10,415 nucleotides of DNA from Spirochaetaceae bacterium (GTDB lineage Bacteria > Spirochaetota > Spirochaetia > Treponematales > Breznakiellaceae), in the NCBI GenBank assembly GCA_031283025.1, contig JAITCP010000181.1, forward strand, positions 1 through 10,415. The letters are read 5' to 3'. The notes under the pieces are model-generated. The model had not been told where the DNA came from. It saw only the letters and a program-made list of their open reading frames with translations, and ran no database searches. Numbering within the stretch: position 1 is the first letter of the stretch; each line of letters opens with the position of its first letter. A program made the position numbers and the translations under genes. This document shows positions 1 through 7,060 of this stretch, piece by piece.

Positions 1-132
1 AATCAGGAAATTGCCGAACAGCTTTACCTTACCAAAGGAACAATCCGCAATAATATTTCTTCTATACTGCAAAAGACCGGGCTTCATGACAGAACCCAGG
101 TGGCCGTCTATGCCATTAAAGCCGGCCTGTGA
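1..132 (+). CDS. Response regulator, LuxR/NarL-type HTH C-terminus (5'-partial)
   Basis: An open frame enters from the left edge and ends at TGA 130-132, giving 43 residues. They match the C-terminal helix-turn-helix of NarL/FixJ (LuxR-type) regulators: an N-E-I-A-E-Q-L start, the recognition-helix region T-K-G-T-I-R-N-N-I, then I-L-Q-K-T-G and a final D-R-T-Q-V-A-V-Y-A-I-K segment. By family knowledge this domain binds DNA as a dimer. It is usually preceded by a phospho-acceptor receiver domain and paired with a sensor kinase, but both would lie outside the window, so the signal cannot be named. The D-R-T-Q-x-A-x-Y-A-I ending resembles LiaR/DegU-like members. The gene converges on rimO, with the hairpin at 163-195 in the 61-base gap. 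The HTH assignment is secure; the receiver domain is inferred. Confidence 0.85.
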   Translation, partial: NQEIAEQLYLTKGTIRNNISSILQKTGLHDRTQVAVYAIKAGL

Positions 133-162
133 GTCGGCAATTTACCCCATTATTATGGCAAG

Positions 163-195
163 GAACCCCTAAAAACCGGTTGTTTTAAGAGGTTC
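163..195 (-). terminator. 33-nt hairpin between convergent genes; probable rimO transcript end
   Basis: Read on the minus strand, GAACCUCU pairs with AGGGGUUC (one G-U pair), continuing through AAAAC/GUUUU after one U-U mismatch around a 5-nt loop. The hairpin begins inside the rimO stop codon. On the plus strand the G-U pair becomes a C-A mismatch, so the fold suits the rimO transcript better. No clear U-tract follows on either strand, so it may stabilise or end the 3' end rather than act as a classic intrinsic terminator. Its plus-strand left part, GGAACCCCTAAAAACCGG (162-179), recurs inverted at 1699-1716. Confidence 0.6.
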
Positions 196-1684
196 ACGGT
201 ATCCTGACTTCCAGATCGAAGCCTGCACGGGCAAAGACTGTCCCTCGAATCATATCCCCCGGCACAGGCCGTGCCGCCGGTATTGGCTGGGCTGTTACTT
301 GTATTGACTGTGTTGGCCGCCCTACAGGCAGGGATGCCGCCTTTTCCGGCCATACATTGTACGATTGGCTTATCACTGCGGCGCCGTCCACTTCCGGCGC
401 TTGGCAAAAAAGCCGTCCCAGCCAAAGGCTGTTCTCCGCTTGGCCGGAAAGGTGCTGTTCCCCACCCAACTCCTCTTCCACAAGGACATTCAGGGTTCTG
501 CCCACAAAACGGTTCATCCGTTCTTCCGTAATGGGAATTTGTGTCTTTTCAATAAGAGACTTGCGCCGCAGGGCAATGCGCTTTGCAACCCTGCCGTGCA
601 TGGAACAGGCGGCGGTTCCTTCCTCCCGTGAATAGCAAAAAACCCCAAGCCAGTCAAGGGAAGCCTGCTTCTGAAAATGTAACAGCAGTTCAAAGTCTTC
701 TTCCGTTTCTCCGGGAAAGCCCGTAAGAAAGGTGGAACGGATCACCGCATCGGGGAGCCGGGAGCGGATTGTGTCCAACAGGCGGAGGTAAGTTTCCCCG
801 CTGCCGCGCCGCCCCATAAGGGAAAGGAGCCGGGGGGAAGCGTGTTGAAGGGGAATGTCAAAGTAGGGCAGAAAACGGCTGTCCGCTTCCAGTAGGGGAA
901 GAATGTCCTGGGGGAAATGATCAGGATGAAGGTAGAGGAGCCGCACCCAAAAAGCGCCGGGCAAGGCCGCTATTGCCTCCAGAAGGGCGGAAAGGGACGG
1001 TTCGTAGGATGCAATATCCTGGCCTATCAGGCACAGTTCCTTTACGCCCCGTTCCAAAAGCTGTTTACATTCCTCCACAATGCCGGGAATTGAACGGCAA
1101 CGTAACGGCCCGCGGATAAGCGGTATGGCGCAGAAAGAACAGCGGTTGTTACAGCCTTCCGCGATTTTTACATACGCCGAACCGGGGAATCCCAGCAGGG
1201 GCCGGAGCCCTGTTTTACATGGTTGAGCCGGGGGTGAAGCCGACTGCTCGAGCTGAGTTGGCGGCGATGAAACTGACGGCGCAAACTCAGTTTGTGGCGT
1301 TAACACATCTGGCAGCGGCAGAGTTGGCGGCGGTTTTGTCCGGGCAAAAAGCGCCGCGGCAATTTCCAGCGCCCGGCCCGGTTCGGCGCAGCCGGAAAAT
1401 CTGTCCGCTTCTACAAGGCTTTCCTCCAGTTCGGCCCGGTAACGCGCAACAAGGCAGCCTGAGAGGAGTATCTTTTTTTCCGGAAACTGCTTTTTCCAGG
1501 CAAGCACCGCGTTAATTGATTCCCGCTTGGCCGCTTCTATAAAGCCGCAGGAATTGACGATAATCAAATCCGCCCCGGCGGGATCGTCTGCCTCTGTCCA
1601 GCCCGCTTCATTAAAACGGGCCATGATGAGTTCTGCATCAACCTGATTTTTTGCACAGCCAAAAGGATCAAGAAAATAACGCAT
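194..1684 (-). CDS. rimO: Ribosomal protein S12 methylthiotransferase RimO
   Basis: A radical-SAM enzyme of the MiaB/RimO family, expected to add a methylthio group to the conserved Asp of ribosomal protein S12 in the cytoplasm. In the N-terminal MTTase domain C10, C46 and C77 would hold the auxiliary [4Fe-4S] cluster. The radical-SAM motif C178-x3-C182-x2-C185 follows the segment KIAEGCNNRCSFC. A TRAM-like RNA/protein-binding domain fills about residues 390-496. The opening D-P-F-G-C-A-K-N-Q-V-D-A-E favours RimO over MiaB. At 496 aa it is longer than the usual ~430-450. The excess is a Pro/Ser/Thr/Gln-rich insert at about residues 114-160 and a second Pro-rich stretch inside the TRAM domain. 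The ATG at 1684 has no convincing Shine-Dalgarno and follows a hairpin at 1691-1720, so translation or transcription may be limited there. It is last in the lolA-rodZ-rimO group, 33 nt after rodZ. Confidence 0.93.
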   Translation of the reverse strand: MRYFLDPFGCAKNQVDAELIMARFNEAGWTEADDPAGADLIIVNSCGFIEAAKRESINAVLAWKKQFPEKKILLSGCLVARYRAELEESLVEADRFSGCAEPGRALEIAAALFARTKPPPTLPLPDVLTPQTEFAPSVSSPPTQLEQSASPPAQPCKTGLRPLLGFPGSAYVKIAEGCNNRCSFCAIPLIRGPLRCRSIPGIVEECKQLLERGVKELCLIGQDIASYEPSLSALLEAIAALPGAFWVRLLYLHPDHFPQDILPLLEADSRFLPYFDIPLQHASPRLLSLMGRRGSGETYLRLLDTIRSRLPDAVIRSTFLTGFPGETEEDFELLLHFQKQASLDWLGVFCYSREEGTAACSMHGRVAKRIALRRKSLIEKTQIPITEERMNRFVGRTLNVLVEEELGGEQHLSGQAENSLWLGRLFCQAPEVDGAAVISQSYNVWPEKAASLPVGRPTQSIQVTAQPIPAARPVPGDMIRGTVFARAGFDLEVRIP

Positions 1685-1690
1685 TATTCA

Positions 1691-1720
1691 AAAAACCGCC
1701 GGTTTTTAGGGGTTCCCCTA
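1691..1720 (-). terminator. Paired hairpins between rodZ-like gene and rimO
   Basis: On the minus strand the rodZ-like stop (TAG, 1720-1718) opens a small hairpin, UAGGGG-AA-CCCCUA. A second follows at once: AAAAACC-GGC-GGUUUUU (1707-1691), whose 3' arm is a run of U. This resembles an intrinsic terminator with an A/U-rich stem, ending only about 6 nt before the rimO ATG. It could cut rimO expression relative to the upstream genes or mask its ribosome-binding region. It shares 18 nt, inverted, with the hairpin downstream of rimO. Actual termination is unproven. Confidence 0.5.
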
Positions 1721-2785
1721 TTCAAGGCGGTACTGGGTAAGCCGGAACCTGCCGTCGTTATCCCGCAGCCAGCGCAGATCGATTACAACCACTTCACCGG
1801 CAGTTCCCAGATTAAGGGTTACTTTCCGGCCCGCGCCGTTGAGTTCTATGGTTACCGCCGTGGCATTGGATGCCCAGAGCCGGATAGTATTTTGTACCGG
1901 AATACTAAGGGCGTCTCCACGGGAAAAATAACGCTCCGTTCTTTCCCGCCGGTCTACTTCCCACCGGAACATACAGTAATTCTGAAACTGAATATCCATG
2001 GTAAAAGGGTAGGTGTTGGTGGAAGTAAAAATTACCGTACCGGACTGTCCGCTCTGTGCCGCCGCAAGGGCGGGGTTAAGGCCGGTATCGGGAACCGGAT
2101 CAAACTTAAGGGCAAACCGTATCAGCGCTCCGGCGGCGGGACTTCTTCTGTCATAATCAGAAAGTGTTACCTGCAAGTCTGCAATGCCGTCCCCGTTAAG
2201 ATCCACGTCAGTTTCCCCAAAAAGGTTAAGAGGTACGCTGCCGCCTGAAGTACCAAGCATGGGGGAATCGTCCATACTGATAAGTTCTGTTTTGTATTGG
2301 TCATCCCCTATGGGAACAAGAATAGTATCCCCCTTGTAAAAACGGCGTTCCAGAAAGGAACCTTCCAGAATATATTCCATGGGAAGCTGGATTACGGGAT
2401 TCTGCACCGGTTCCACCGGGGATTTTATGAAAAAATAATATCCCGCCGCGGCAAGGGCAGCCAAAACCACAAAGACGCAGATTATAACCAAAAGCGGTTT
2501 GGGAAATGACGGGGGCGATCTTAAAAGCTGCTCAACCGGAATGGGCTGATCCTGAATTTTAATCGCCCTGTACAGGGAAAGAAGTTCTTTTACGTCCAGC
2601 CCCAGGTATTCCCCATAGTTTCTTAAAAACCCAAAAAGATACGGTTCCCCGGGAAATTTGGAAAAGTCCTCCGCTTCCAGCGCTTCAAGGTAGCGGCGGG
2701 CTATATTTGTCTCTTTTCCTACCTGCTCGTATGAATAGCCCTTTGCTTCACGGGCTGATTTTAACTTATCACCCAGGGATTCCAC
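1718..2785 (-). CDS. RodZ-like membrane protein: N-terminal HTH, one TM helix, periplasmic domain
   Basis: Residues 1-70 form an HTH_25-type (Xre-like) domain: GDKLKSAREAKGYSYEQVG, then T-N-I-A-R-R-Y-L-E-A-L-E, and F-P-G-E-P-Y-L-x-G-F-L-R-N-Y-G-E-Y-L, the signature of RodZ-type proteins. A charged/Pro linker precedes one hydrophobic helix at about 97-119. The remaining ~235 residues, rich in beta-type sequence, would be periplasmic and include a DUF4115-like C-terminal part. In the family RodZ links MreB to the cell-wall elongation machinery. Whether this copy does so is inferred, so no symbol is given. The start is GTG at 2785, preceded by AGGAGAGGA, a clear Shine-Dalgarno; an ATG 4 nt upstream is out of frame and ends after six codons. 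It begins 37 nt after the LolA-like gene, so the two are probably cotranscribed. The 355-aa length is ordinary for the family. Confidence 0.82.
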   Translation of the reverse strand: MESLGDKLKSAREAKGYSYEQVGKETNIARRYLEALEAEDFSKFPGEPYLFGFLRNYGEYLGLDVKELLSLYRAIKIQDQPIPVEQLLRSPPSFPKPLLVIICVFVVLAALAAAGYYFFIKSPVEPVQNPVIQLPMEYILEGSFLERRFYKGDTILVPIGDDQYKTELISMDDSPMLGTSGGSVPLNLFGETDVDLNGDGIADLQVTLSDYDRRSPAAGALIRFALKFDPVPDTGLNPALAAAQSGQSGTVIFTSTNTYPFTMDIQFQNYCMFRWEVDRRERTERYFSRGDALSIPVQNTIRLWASNATAVTIELNGAGRKVTLNLGTAGEVVVIDLRWLRDNDGRFRLTQYRLE

Positions 2786-2822
2786 TCATCCTCTCCTGCT
2801 TGATTAATCGATATCCCGCAAC

Positions 2823-3491
2823 TTAGTCAGTTCCCCGTAAAAGAAAATTATTGTACATATTTGAAGCCGGAGGAGATTCAAAAACAAAGAGCCGCTCAGG
2901 AATTCCCGTATTCAGACTTACGCCGTAAAAGTCAAAACGCACGGTGGTGTCTGTAATGGTTCTGCCGGTAATGCGCCGGATAAGTTTGGAATCAGGGGAA
3001 ATATCCATGATAATTTCGGTAAAGCCTTCTCCGGGGGAACGGCGGGCAAGTTTAAGCTTGATCACCATTTCATTGGAACCGGGCTCTATGGGTACGGGGG
3101 CAGGCCCTACGACAAAAGCCGGCACATAATTGCGCTTTAACAGATTCAGTCCCCGTGCGGTGGCAACGCCGGCTCCCTGGCCGGCTGCGGACTGGTTCAG
3201 TATGGCCCGTTCACCGGGAAGAAAAACCATCAGGTTTTCACCGTCGTAGAGGATCACCTGCTCCGCCGGATAGGAAAAATCTATGCGGAGAAAGTTCGGC
3301 ATCATGGCATAGACCCTGCCGGACATCTGGGAACCGCCGCTTTGGATGTTTATCTGGGCTACATAGGTCCTTATGGAACTGTAGCGTTCGGCAACCTGCT
3401 CAAGGTAGCGTCCGGCGGTTAGAATTTCCTGCGCCTGAAGCAGAAAAATACCGGAAATGAGTAAAACTGTTAAAAAAAGGCCCTTTTTCAT
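2823..3491 (-). CDS. LolA-like outer-membrane lipoprotein carrier protein
   Basis: The 222-aa product starts with a type I signal peptide: M-K-K, a hydrophobic core to about residue 18, and cleavage near L-Q-A at about 20. It is therefore periplasmic. The mature part fits the LolA fold: a helix with Y-L-E-Q-V-A-E-R-Y-S-S-I-R-T, strands containing G-R-V-Y-A-M-M-P-N-F-L-R-I-D-F, then Y-D-G-E-N-L-M-V-F-L-P. LolA carries lipoproteins from the LolCDE complex to the outer membrane. The family diverges widely in spirochaetes, so I assign a LolA-like carrier rather than a proven LolA. The ATG at 3491 has no Shine-Dalgarno. A TTGCAT-17-TATGAT promoter places the transcription start at or next to the ATG, suggesting a leaderless message. 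A hairpin with a U7 run also spans the start. The neighbouring lipoprotein protease and RodZ-like gene fit an envelope role. Confidence 0.78.
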   Translation of the reverse strand: MKKGLFLTVLLISGIFLLQAQEILTAGRYLEQVAERYSSIRTYVAQINIQSGGSQMSGRVYAMMPNFLRIDFSYPAEQVILYDGENLMVFLPGERAILNQSAAGQGAGVATARGLNLLKRNYVPAFVVGPAPVPIEPGSNEMVIKLKLARRSPGEGFTEIIMDISPDSKLIRRITGRTITDTTVRFDFYGVSLNTGIPERLFVFESPPASNMYNNFLLRGTD

Positions 3492-3519
3492 AGTTAGATC
3501 ATACCCTAAAGGGGCCTTT
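3476..3519 (-). promoter_or_regulatory. Terminator-like hairpin spanning the lolA-like start codon
   Basis: On the minus strand AAAGGCCCCUUU (3519-3508) can pair with AAAAAGGGCCUUU (3488-3476) with a one-base bulge, the AUG being at the loop edge. The 3' arm runs straight into seven U residues (3478-3472). In a transcript reading through from the protease gene this would act as a terminator or hide the start. A transcript from the promoter at 3498-3526 would lack the 5' arm and escape. The 3' arm is coding sequence (M-K-K-G-L-F-L), so part of the match may be chance. Confidence 0.45.
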
Positions 3520-3526
3520 CATGCAA
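3498..3526 (-). promoter_or_regulatory. Predicted sigma-70 promoter of the lolA-like gene
   Basis: TTGCAT (3526-3521), a 17-nt spacer, then TATGAT (3503-3498), one mismatch from the TATAAT consensus. Six bases separate the -10 box from the ATG, so transcription would start at about the A of the start codon. This agrees with the missing Shine-Dalgarno. Confidence 0.5.
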
Positions 3527-3543
3527 GCCTTCACTGTCTTGAG

Positions 3544-3574
3544 AACCTCTAAAGAAAATTGATTGGAAGAGGTT
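3544..3574 (-). repeat. Hairpin with AACCTCT/AGAGGTT arms after the protease gene
   Basis: AACCTCT (3544-3550) and AGAGGTT (3568-3574) are perfect 7-bp inverted arms around a 17-nt A/T-rich loop, starting 7 bases past the protease stop codon. The arm resembles the outer arm of the hairpin at 163-195 (GAACCTCT), and both sit directly at the end of a minus-strand gene. No U-tract follows, so function as a terminator is only possible. Confidence 0.4.
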
Positions 3575-3581
3575 TCCGCTT

Positions 3582-5588
3582 CTATTTGAGGATCAAAATT
3601 CCCGCTTCCAGAGTTCTATAACGCGCGGAAAGGGTATCCACATTGCCGGGGTTTTCCATACCAAGGTAGAGGGAATACTGCACGTCCTTCAATACGCCGG
3701 GCTGAACCAATAGCCCTCCGACAGAACCGGTATTATCCTTTTCAGAAAGCCTGCTTTGACCATCAAACGGATACTTGGCGGCCTTAACATCGTTCCATTG
3801 CTCCAGAATTTTTACTCCCAGTTTTTCATCGGGTTTAATATGCTGCTGGATCATTAAAAAGTCACGGCCCTTTATATCCCGTTCCAGAACAAGTGAACGG
3901 AAACCGTATTCAATTACTTCATTCTTCAGGTAATAGGCGGGAGCCATAACCAGAGCGGATTGGGAAGTCCAGCTTAAAACCGGTTCCCCCACCTTTAGTG
4001 AAAGCTGGGGCAGGGCAAGGTCAAGGGTCTTTTTCTCCTCGTCCCAGGCAAAGGAAAATGAGCGTAATGAATCGGGAACCCATTTCTTCATGGACAGGAA
4101 TTCACCCCATTCTTCCATGTTCCCCCGGTAACCGATAAAGATACGGTCGCAGGCGGCTTCCATGTCCCACTCGTATATGTGGCGCTGGCCCGAACTCTGG
4201 CGTGTCAAAAAAATCACCGGCCCATTGGGCATGGGAAGTATGTAGGCCAGCATGATCGCATCGGCAAAATCCAAAAGCCACCAGGTTTTTAGCCAGATTC
4301 TGCCCTGGCTGTCCCGGTACTCGGAAGCCTGCACCGGATCGCCCAAAGAAAGAATACGGTACTTTCCGGAACCTCCCAAGGTACGCTCAAAACTTGTTCC
4401 GGAAAGGTAGGTATCCATGATCGTCTTGGGGTCTGTGTTGATTTTTTCCAGCGGCATTGATTTGGGGCGGCGTATCTTTAGCATCAAAAAATCAGAAATT
4501 TCAGCCTGGATAAGCGTACCATCACCGGGAAGATCAAAAGTCTGTACCCGAAGATCGGAAATCTTCCATTGATCATCATTTTTATCTACAAAGGCGAACT
4601 CCGGAAAGTCCAGCCGTACCGATTGGTACAGAAGATACCGGTTGTTGGGGCCGTCCAGGTATTTTGGCGCTTCATTAAACAATTCCGTCATGGCTTCCGG
4701 ATAATAAGTCTTGTAGGCTTCAAAAATTGTATGGCGCAGTTCTTTGTACCCCATGGGAAGGTCTGCATCTGTTTCAAATGCTTTTGTCAGCCGGTTGGAC
4801 AAGAGCAGATGGCCGTAGGTGTAGCGGCGCCGGAAGTGAGTGGTATTGGAAGGGGCGGAGAGAAGCTCCGATACGGGCAGGGAATAGAGTATATTATCCC
4901 TCAGGGCTACCACCACTCCTACTACCTTGCCGCCGGGCGTAACCAGCGGACCGCCGGAATTGCCGGGATTCCCGTCGGCGGAAGATTTAAGCTGGTTCCA
5001 GCGGCCTTCTTCGTCTTCCGGCACCGTCCCCAAAAGCAGGCCGTTCCGCACTACAATTCCTTCCCCCAGGGCATTACCGATGCTGTAAACCTGGGAATTT
5101 GTTTTAAATTTTGGCTCCAGATCGAACCAGCGTGAAAAGGCTCTGCCCTTAACGGTAAAAACCAAAAAATCTTTTTCATTGGAAGCCCTGTGTATCTGAT
5201 CGATTTCATACACATTGCTCTTTGAATCCCGGATATAGTAATTGGGGAAAACATCGCTCTCGTCGGCAAGGTTGATTACATGGAAGGCGGTAACTGCTTC
5301 TGTGGAGGAGATGGCAAATGCCGTGCCTATGGAGTAGTATTGGTCGCTGCGGATTGCATAGGGAATCACCGTCCAGTCCAGTTCCTTGTCATAAACCAGG
5401 TTTTTTTCTTCCGGTTTTTTGATCAATACCTCAAACACGGCGTCTGTAACCAAGGTCTGTAGTTTGGGGGAAAGTTCACCCCGTACACCGGTGGTCTGCT
5501 GCGATTGACAGGATGCAAATAGTATTATAAGCGGCAGTATGACAGCCGCTGTTATGCTTTTTTGAATTGTGTTAATTTTCTTTTTCAT
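3582..5588 (-). CDS. Lipoprotein with trypsin-like (S1-fold) serine protease domain
   Basis: The 668-aa product has a lipoprotein signal: M-K-K-K, a hydrophobic core at about 13-24, and lipobox L-F-A-S-C with acylated Cys27. It should sit on a membrane facing the periplasm or outside. Residues ~75-235 form a trypsin-like domain with a complete triad: His103 (V-T-A-F-H-V), Asp140 (E-K-D-F-L-V-F) and Ser211 in GNPGNSGGPL, the HtrA/S1C-type active-site signature. No PDZ sequence is evident. The ~430 residues after the domain carry no motif I recognise, and there is no second transmembrane helix. Substrates are unknown; DegP-like envelope quality control is one possibility, but the long C-terminal part suggests a dedicated target or a beta-structured binding region. 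The ATG at 5588 has GGAG about 8 nt upstream. A promoter at 5625-5653 gives it its own transcription. A LolA-like gene follows 90 nt downstream. Confidence 0.85.
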   Translation of the reverse strand: MKKKINTIQKSITAAVILPLIILFASCQSQQTTGVRGELSPKLQTLVTDAVFEVLIKKPEEKNLVYDKELDWTVIPYAIRSDQYYSIGTAFAISSTEAVTAFHVINLADESDVFPNYYIRDSKSNVYEIDQIHRASNEKDFLVFTVKGRAFSRWFDLEPKFKTNSQVYSIGNALGEGIVVRNGLLLGTVPEDEEGRWNQLKSSADGNPGNSGGPLVTPGGKVVGVVVALRDNILYSLPVSELLSAPSNTTHFRRRYTYGHLLLSNRLTKAFETDADLPMGYKELRHTIFEAYKTYYPEAMTELFNEAPKYLDGPNNRYLLYQSVRLDFPEFAFVDKNDDQWKISDLRVQTFDLPGDGTLIQAEISDFLMLKIRRPKSMPLEKINTDPKTIMDTYLSGTSFERTLGGSGKYRILSLGDPVQASEYRDSQGRIWLKTWWLLDFADAIMLAYILPMPNGPVIFLTRQSSGQRHIYEWDMEAACDRIFIGYRGNMEEWGEFLSMKKWVPDSLRSFSFAWDEEKKTLDLALPQLSLKVGEPVLSWTSQSALVMAPAYYLKNEVIEYGFRSLVLERDIKGRDFLMIQQHIKPDEKLGVKILEQWNDVKAAKYPFDGQSRLSEKDNTGSVGGLLVQPGVLKDVQYSLYLGMENPGNVDTLSARYRTLEAGILILK

Positions 5589-5624
5589 GGTTTACTCCAA
5601 TGGCGCTGGGCGCTGCATAAGGGG

Positions 5625-5653
5625 ATTATGTCATAGAAGCAATTTTACCACAA
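5625..5653 (-). promoter_or_regulatory. Predicted promoter of the protease lipoprotein gene
   Basis: TTGTGG (5653-5648), a 17-nt spacer, and CATAAT (5630-5625). It lies 42-71 bases past the end of the FAD-subunit gene and would give a ~30-nt leader carrying the GGAG Shine-Dalgarno. No terminator is visible between the FAD gene and this promoter, so read-through from the hydroxylase operon is possible. Confidence 0.5.
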
Positions 5654-5694
5654 GTAACTTTCGGTAACATGAGGCATTTCAGGACTCGCGTTCC

Positions 5695-6588
5695 CTAATC
5701 CGCCAAATCCAGGATGCCCGCTTCTATGCTGTTGAGAATTTTGGTTTGGAGCAGCAGGCCCGGTTTTTCCATGCCGGAAAGATAGGTCTTCCACAGTTTT
5801 GTATAGTGAACTGCATCACGGCGATCCAGCGGCAGGGTTTTTCCTTCCAGAAACGTTTCGCTGTCTTTATCCCGCAGGAGGATTTCACCCGGCTGTAACG
5901 GGTTTTTCCCCCACCGCTTATTGCCCGCAAAAACAACCTGGATATTGGCAAGTATGCCTTTTTGGATTTTGATCAAAAGAAGGAGCACGCCCCCTTCACT
6001 GTCCGGATTGGGCGGAAGGAATTTGCGGTATACCGTGTAGTTCCATTCGTCCAGGGGTATCCTGATACGGGTTAAAAGTTCCTGGTGTTTTAAGCCGTCC
6101 GTAGCGGAGGAAAAGCGCAGGGCGGAAATCCACCTGCTCCCGCCGGCGCTGCGCAGTTCATAGCGGGCCTCCAAAGCGGCAAGGAGCGCCGCCGCGTCCC
6201 CTGATACGCAGAGGTTGCCCCCGATAGTTGCCAGATTCCGTACCTGGGGCCCCGCAATCCCCTTAAGGGTTTCTGTAAACGCGTCCGGTACGGTCTTTCC
6301 CAGTTCGATAATTTCGCTTAAGCGCACCATGGCGCCAATTTCCAGATACCGCTCGGTTCTGGTAATGCGGCAGAGTTCGTCAATTTTTTCCAAAGAAAGT
6401 ATGTTGACCGGCAGTTCGGGCAATTCCCGGTACACCGGGCCGGATTCCCTGTTTGGGTGGGTAATGCTCCCCCCGCGGATGAGCGAAGTACCGCCTGCAA
6501 AGGGAACCGCATCAGGAAATTTATTCCAGAAAGAAAAAAATTCGGAAAATCCGGCAGGTTGGAATACCTGGTTATATTGTGCGGCCAT
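5695..6588 (-). CDS. Molybdenum hydroxylase (xanthine dehydrogenase family) FAD-binding subunit
   Basis: This 297-aa protein fits the flavin subunit of the xanthine dehydrogenase/CO dehydrogenase family (XdhB/CoxM type, usually ~270-300 aa). The FAD pyrophosphate-binding motif FAGGTSL is at 30-36, where the family has A-G-G-T-D-L/S-L. N-I-L-S-L-E-K-I is near 62-69, and the second FAD motif region, GPQVRNLATIGGNLC, is at 113-127. The remainder matches the small C-terminal flavoprotein domain. It would take electrons from the Fe-S subunit and pass them to NAD+ or another acceptor. I chose ATG 6588, preceded by GGAGG, over the upstream in-frame ATG at 6648. The longer form adds 20 residues unlike the family and overlaps the Fe-S gene by 77 nt; the chosen start overlaps by 17 nt. 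It is last in the three-gene operon. Confidence 0.88.
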   Translation of the reverse strand: MAAQYNQVFQPAGFSEFFSFWNKFPDAVPFAGGTSLIRGGSITHPNRESGPVYRELPELPVNILSLEKIDELCRITRTERYLEIGAMVRLSEIIELGKTVPDAFTETLKGIAGPQVRNLATIGGNLCVSGDAAALLAALEARYELRSAGGSRWISALRFSSATDGLKHQELLTRIRIPLDEWNYTVYRKFLPPNPDSEGGVLLLLIKIQKGILANIQVVFAGNKRWGKNPLQPGEILLRDKDSETFLEGKTLPLDRRDAVHYTKLWKTYLSGMEKPGLLLQTKILNSIEAGILDLAD

Positions 6589-7057
6589 ACATCCTCCGCT
6601 GCCGCAGTTCCCCTGCGGCAAGTATACCCTGATAGAGACATTCCGCATCGGTACAGCGGCACCTTATGCTGCGGAAAGCGGCGGAAAAATCTTTTTTTGA
6701 GGGCTGGAGATTTTGTTCCAGAAGAAGCTCCGTACCCAGTATCTTTCCCGCATCACAGTAACCGCAGTTTTCTACTCCCGTTTTGGCAAACCCGCCGGCT
6801 ATATCCTGGAATTCCTCGGTTTGGGAAAAACCTTCCAGGGTAACAACTTCGCTCCCATGGGCGCGGAAAGCGGGAATAAGGCAGGAGGGGGTTACTGCGC
6901 CGTTAAAGACAACTGAACAAGCGCCGCAGTGCCCGCTCAGGCAGCCGCATTTTGCGGCGGTACATACAAGTTGTTCCCGCAGTATGTTAATAAGCCGCCG
7001 GTTTGCCCCCGCGTTAACTTCAACGTCTTCACCGTTTAAAATAAACCGTATAGTCAT
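6572..7057 (-). CDS. Molybdenum hydroxylase [2Fe-2S] subunit
   Basis: A 161-aa two-cluster iron-sulfur subunit, the usual size for XdhC/CoxS-type proteins. The N-terminal plant-ferredoxin-like domain has C39-x4-C44-x2-C47-x11-C59 within G-C-L-S-G-H-C-G-A-C. The helical second domain has C98-x2-C101-x31-C133-x-C135, the exact spacing of the cluster next to the Mo cofactor. Two details are unusual: the residue before C98 is Asn, where the family usually has Gln, and the usual C-R-C-T-G-Y ending is C-R-C-T-D-A-E-C. All eight ligands are present, so both clusters should form and relay electrons from Mo to FAD. The gene begins 3 nt after the Mo-subunit stop, with AAGGA upstream of ATG 7057, and its last codons overlap the FAD gene. 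These joins indicate translational coupling within one operon. Confidence 0.93.
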   Translation of the reverse strand: MTIRFILNGEDVEVNAGANRRLINILREQLVCTAAKCGCLSGHCGACSVVFNGAVTPSCLIPAFRAHGSEVVTLEGFSQTEEFQDIAGGFAKTGVENCGYCDAGKILGTELLLEQNLQPSKKDFSAAFRSIRCRCTDAECLYQGILAAGELRQRRMYGRTI

Positions 7058-7060
7058 GCT

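Noticed and set aside
4569..5135. 188-codon plus-strand open frame opposite the protease gene
   Set aside because: It is antisense to a gene with a full catalytic triad and lipobox, and has no recognisable motif of its own.
5654..5694. Terminator after the FAD-subunit gene
   Set aside because: GTAAC-TTTCG-GTAAC is a direct, not inverted, repeat. No stem with a U-tract is present.
6589..6648. Upstream ATG giving a 317-aa FAD subunit
   Set aside because: The extra 20 residues do not resemble the family and overlap the Fe-S gene by 77 nt. The ATG at 6588 has GGAGG just upstream.
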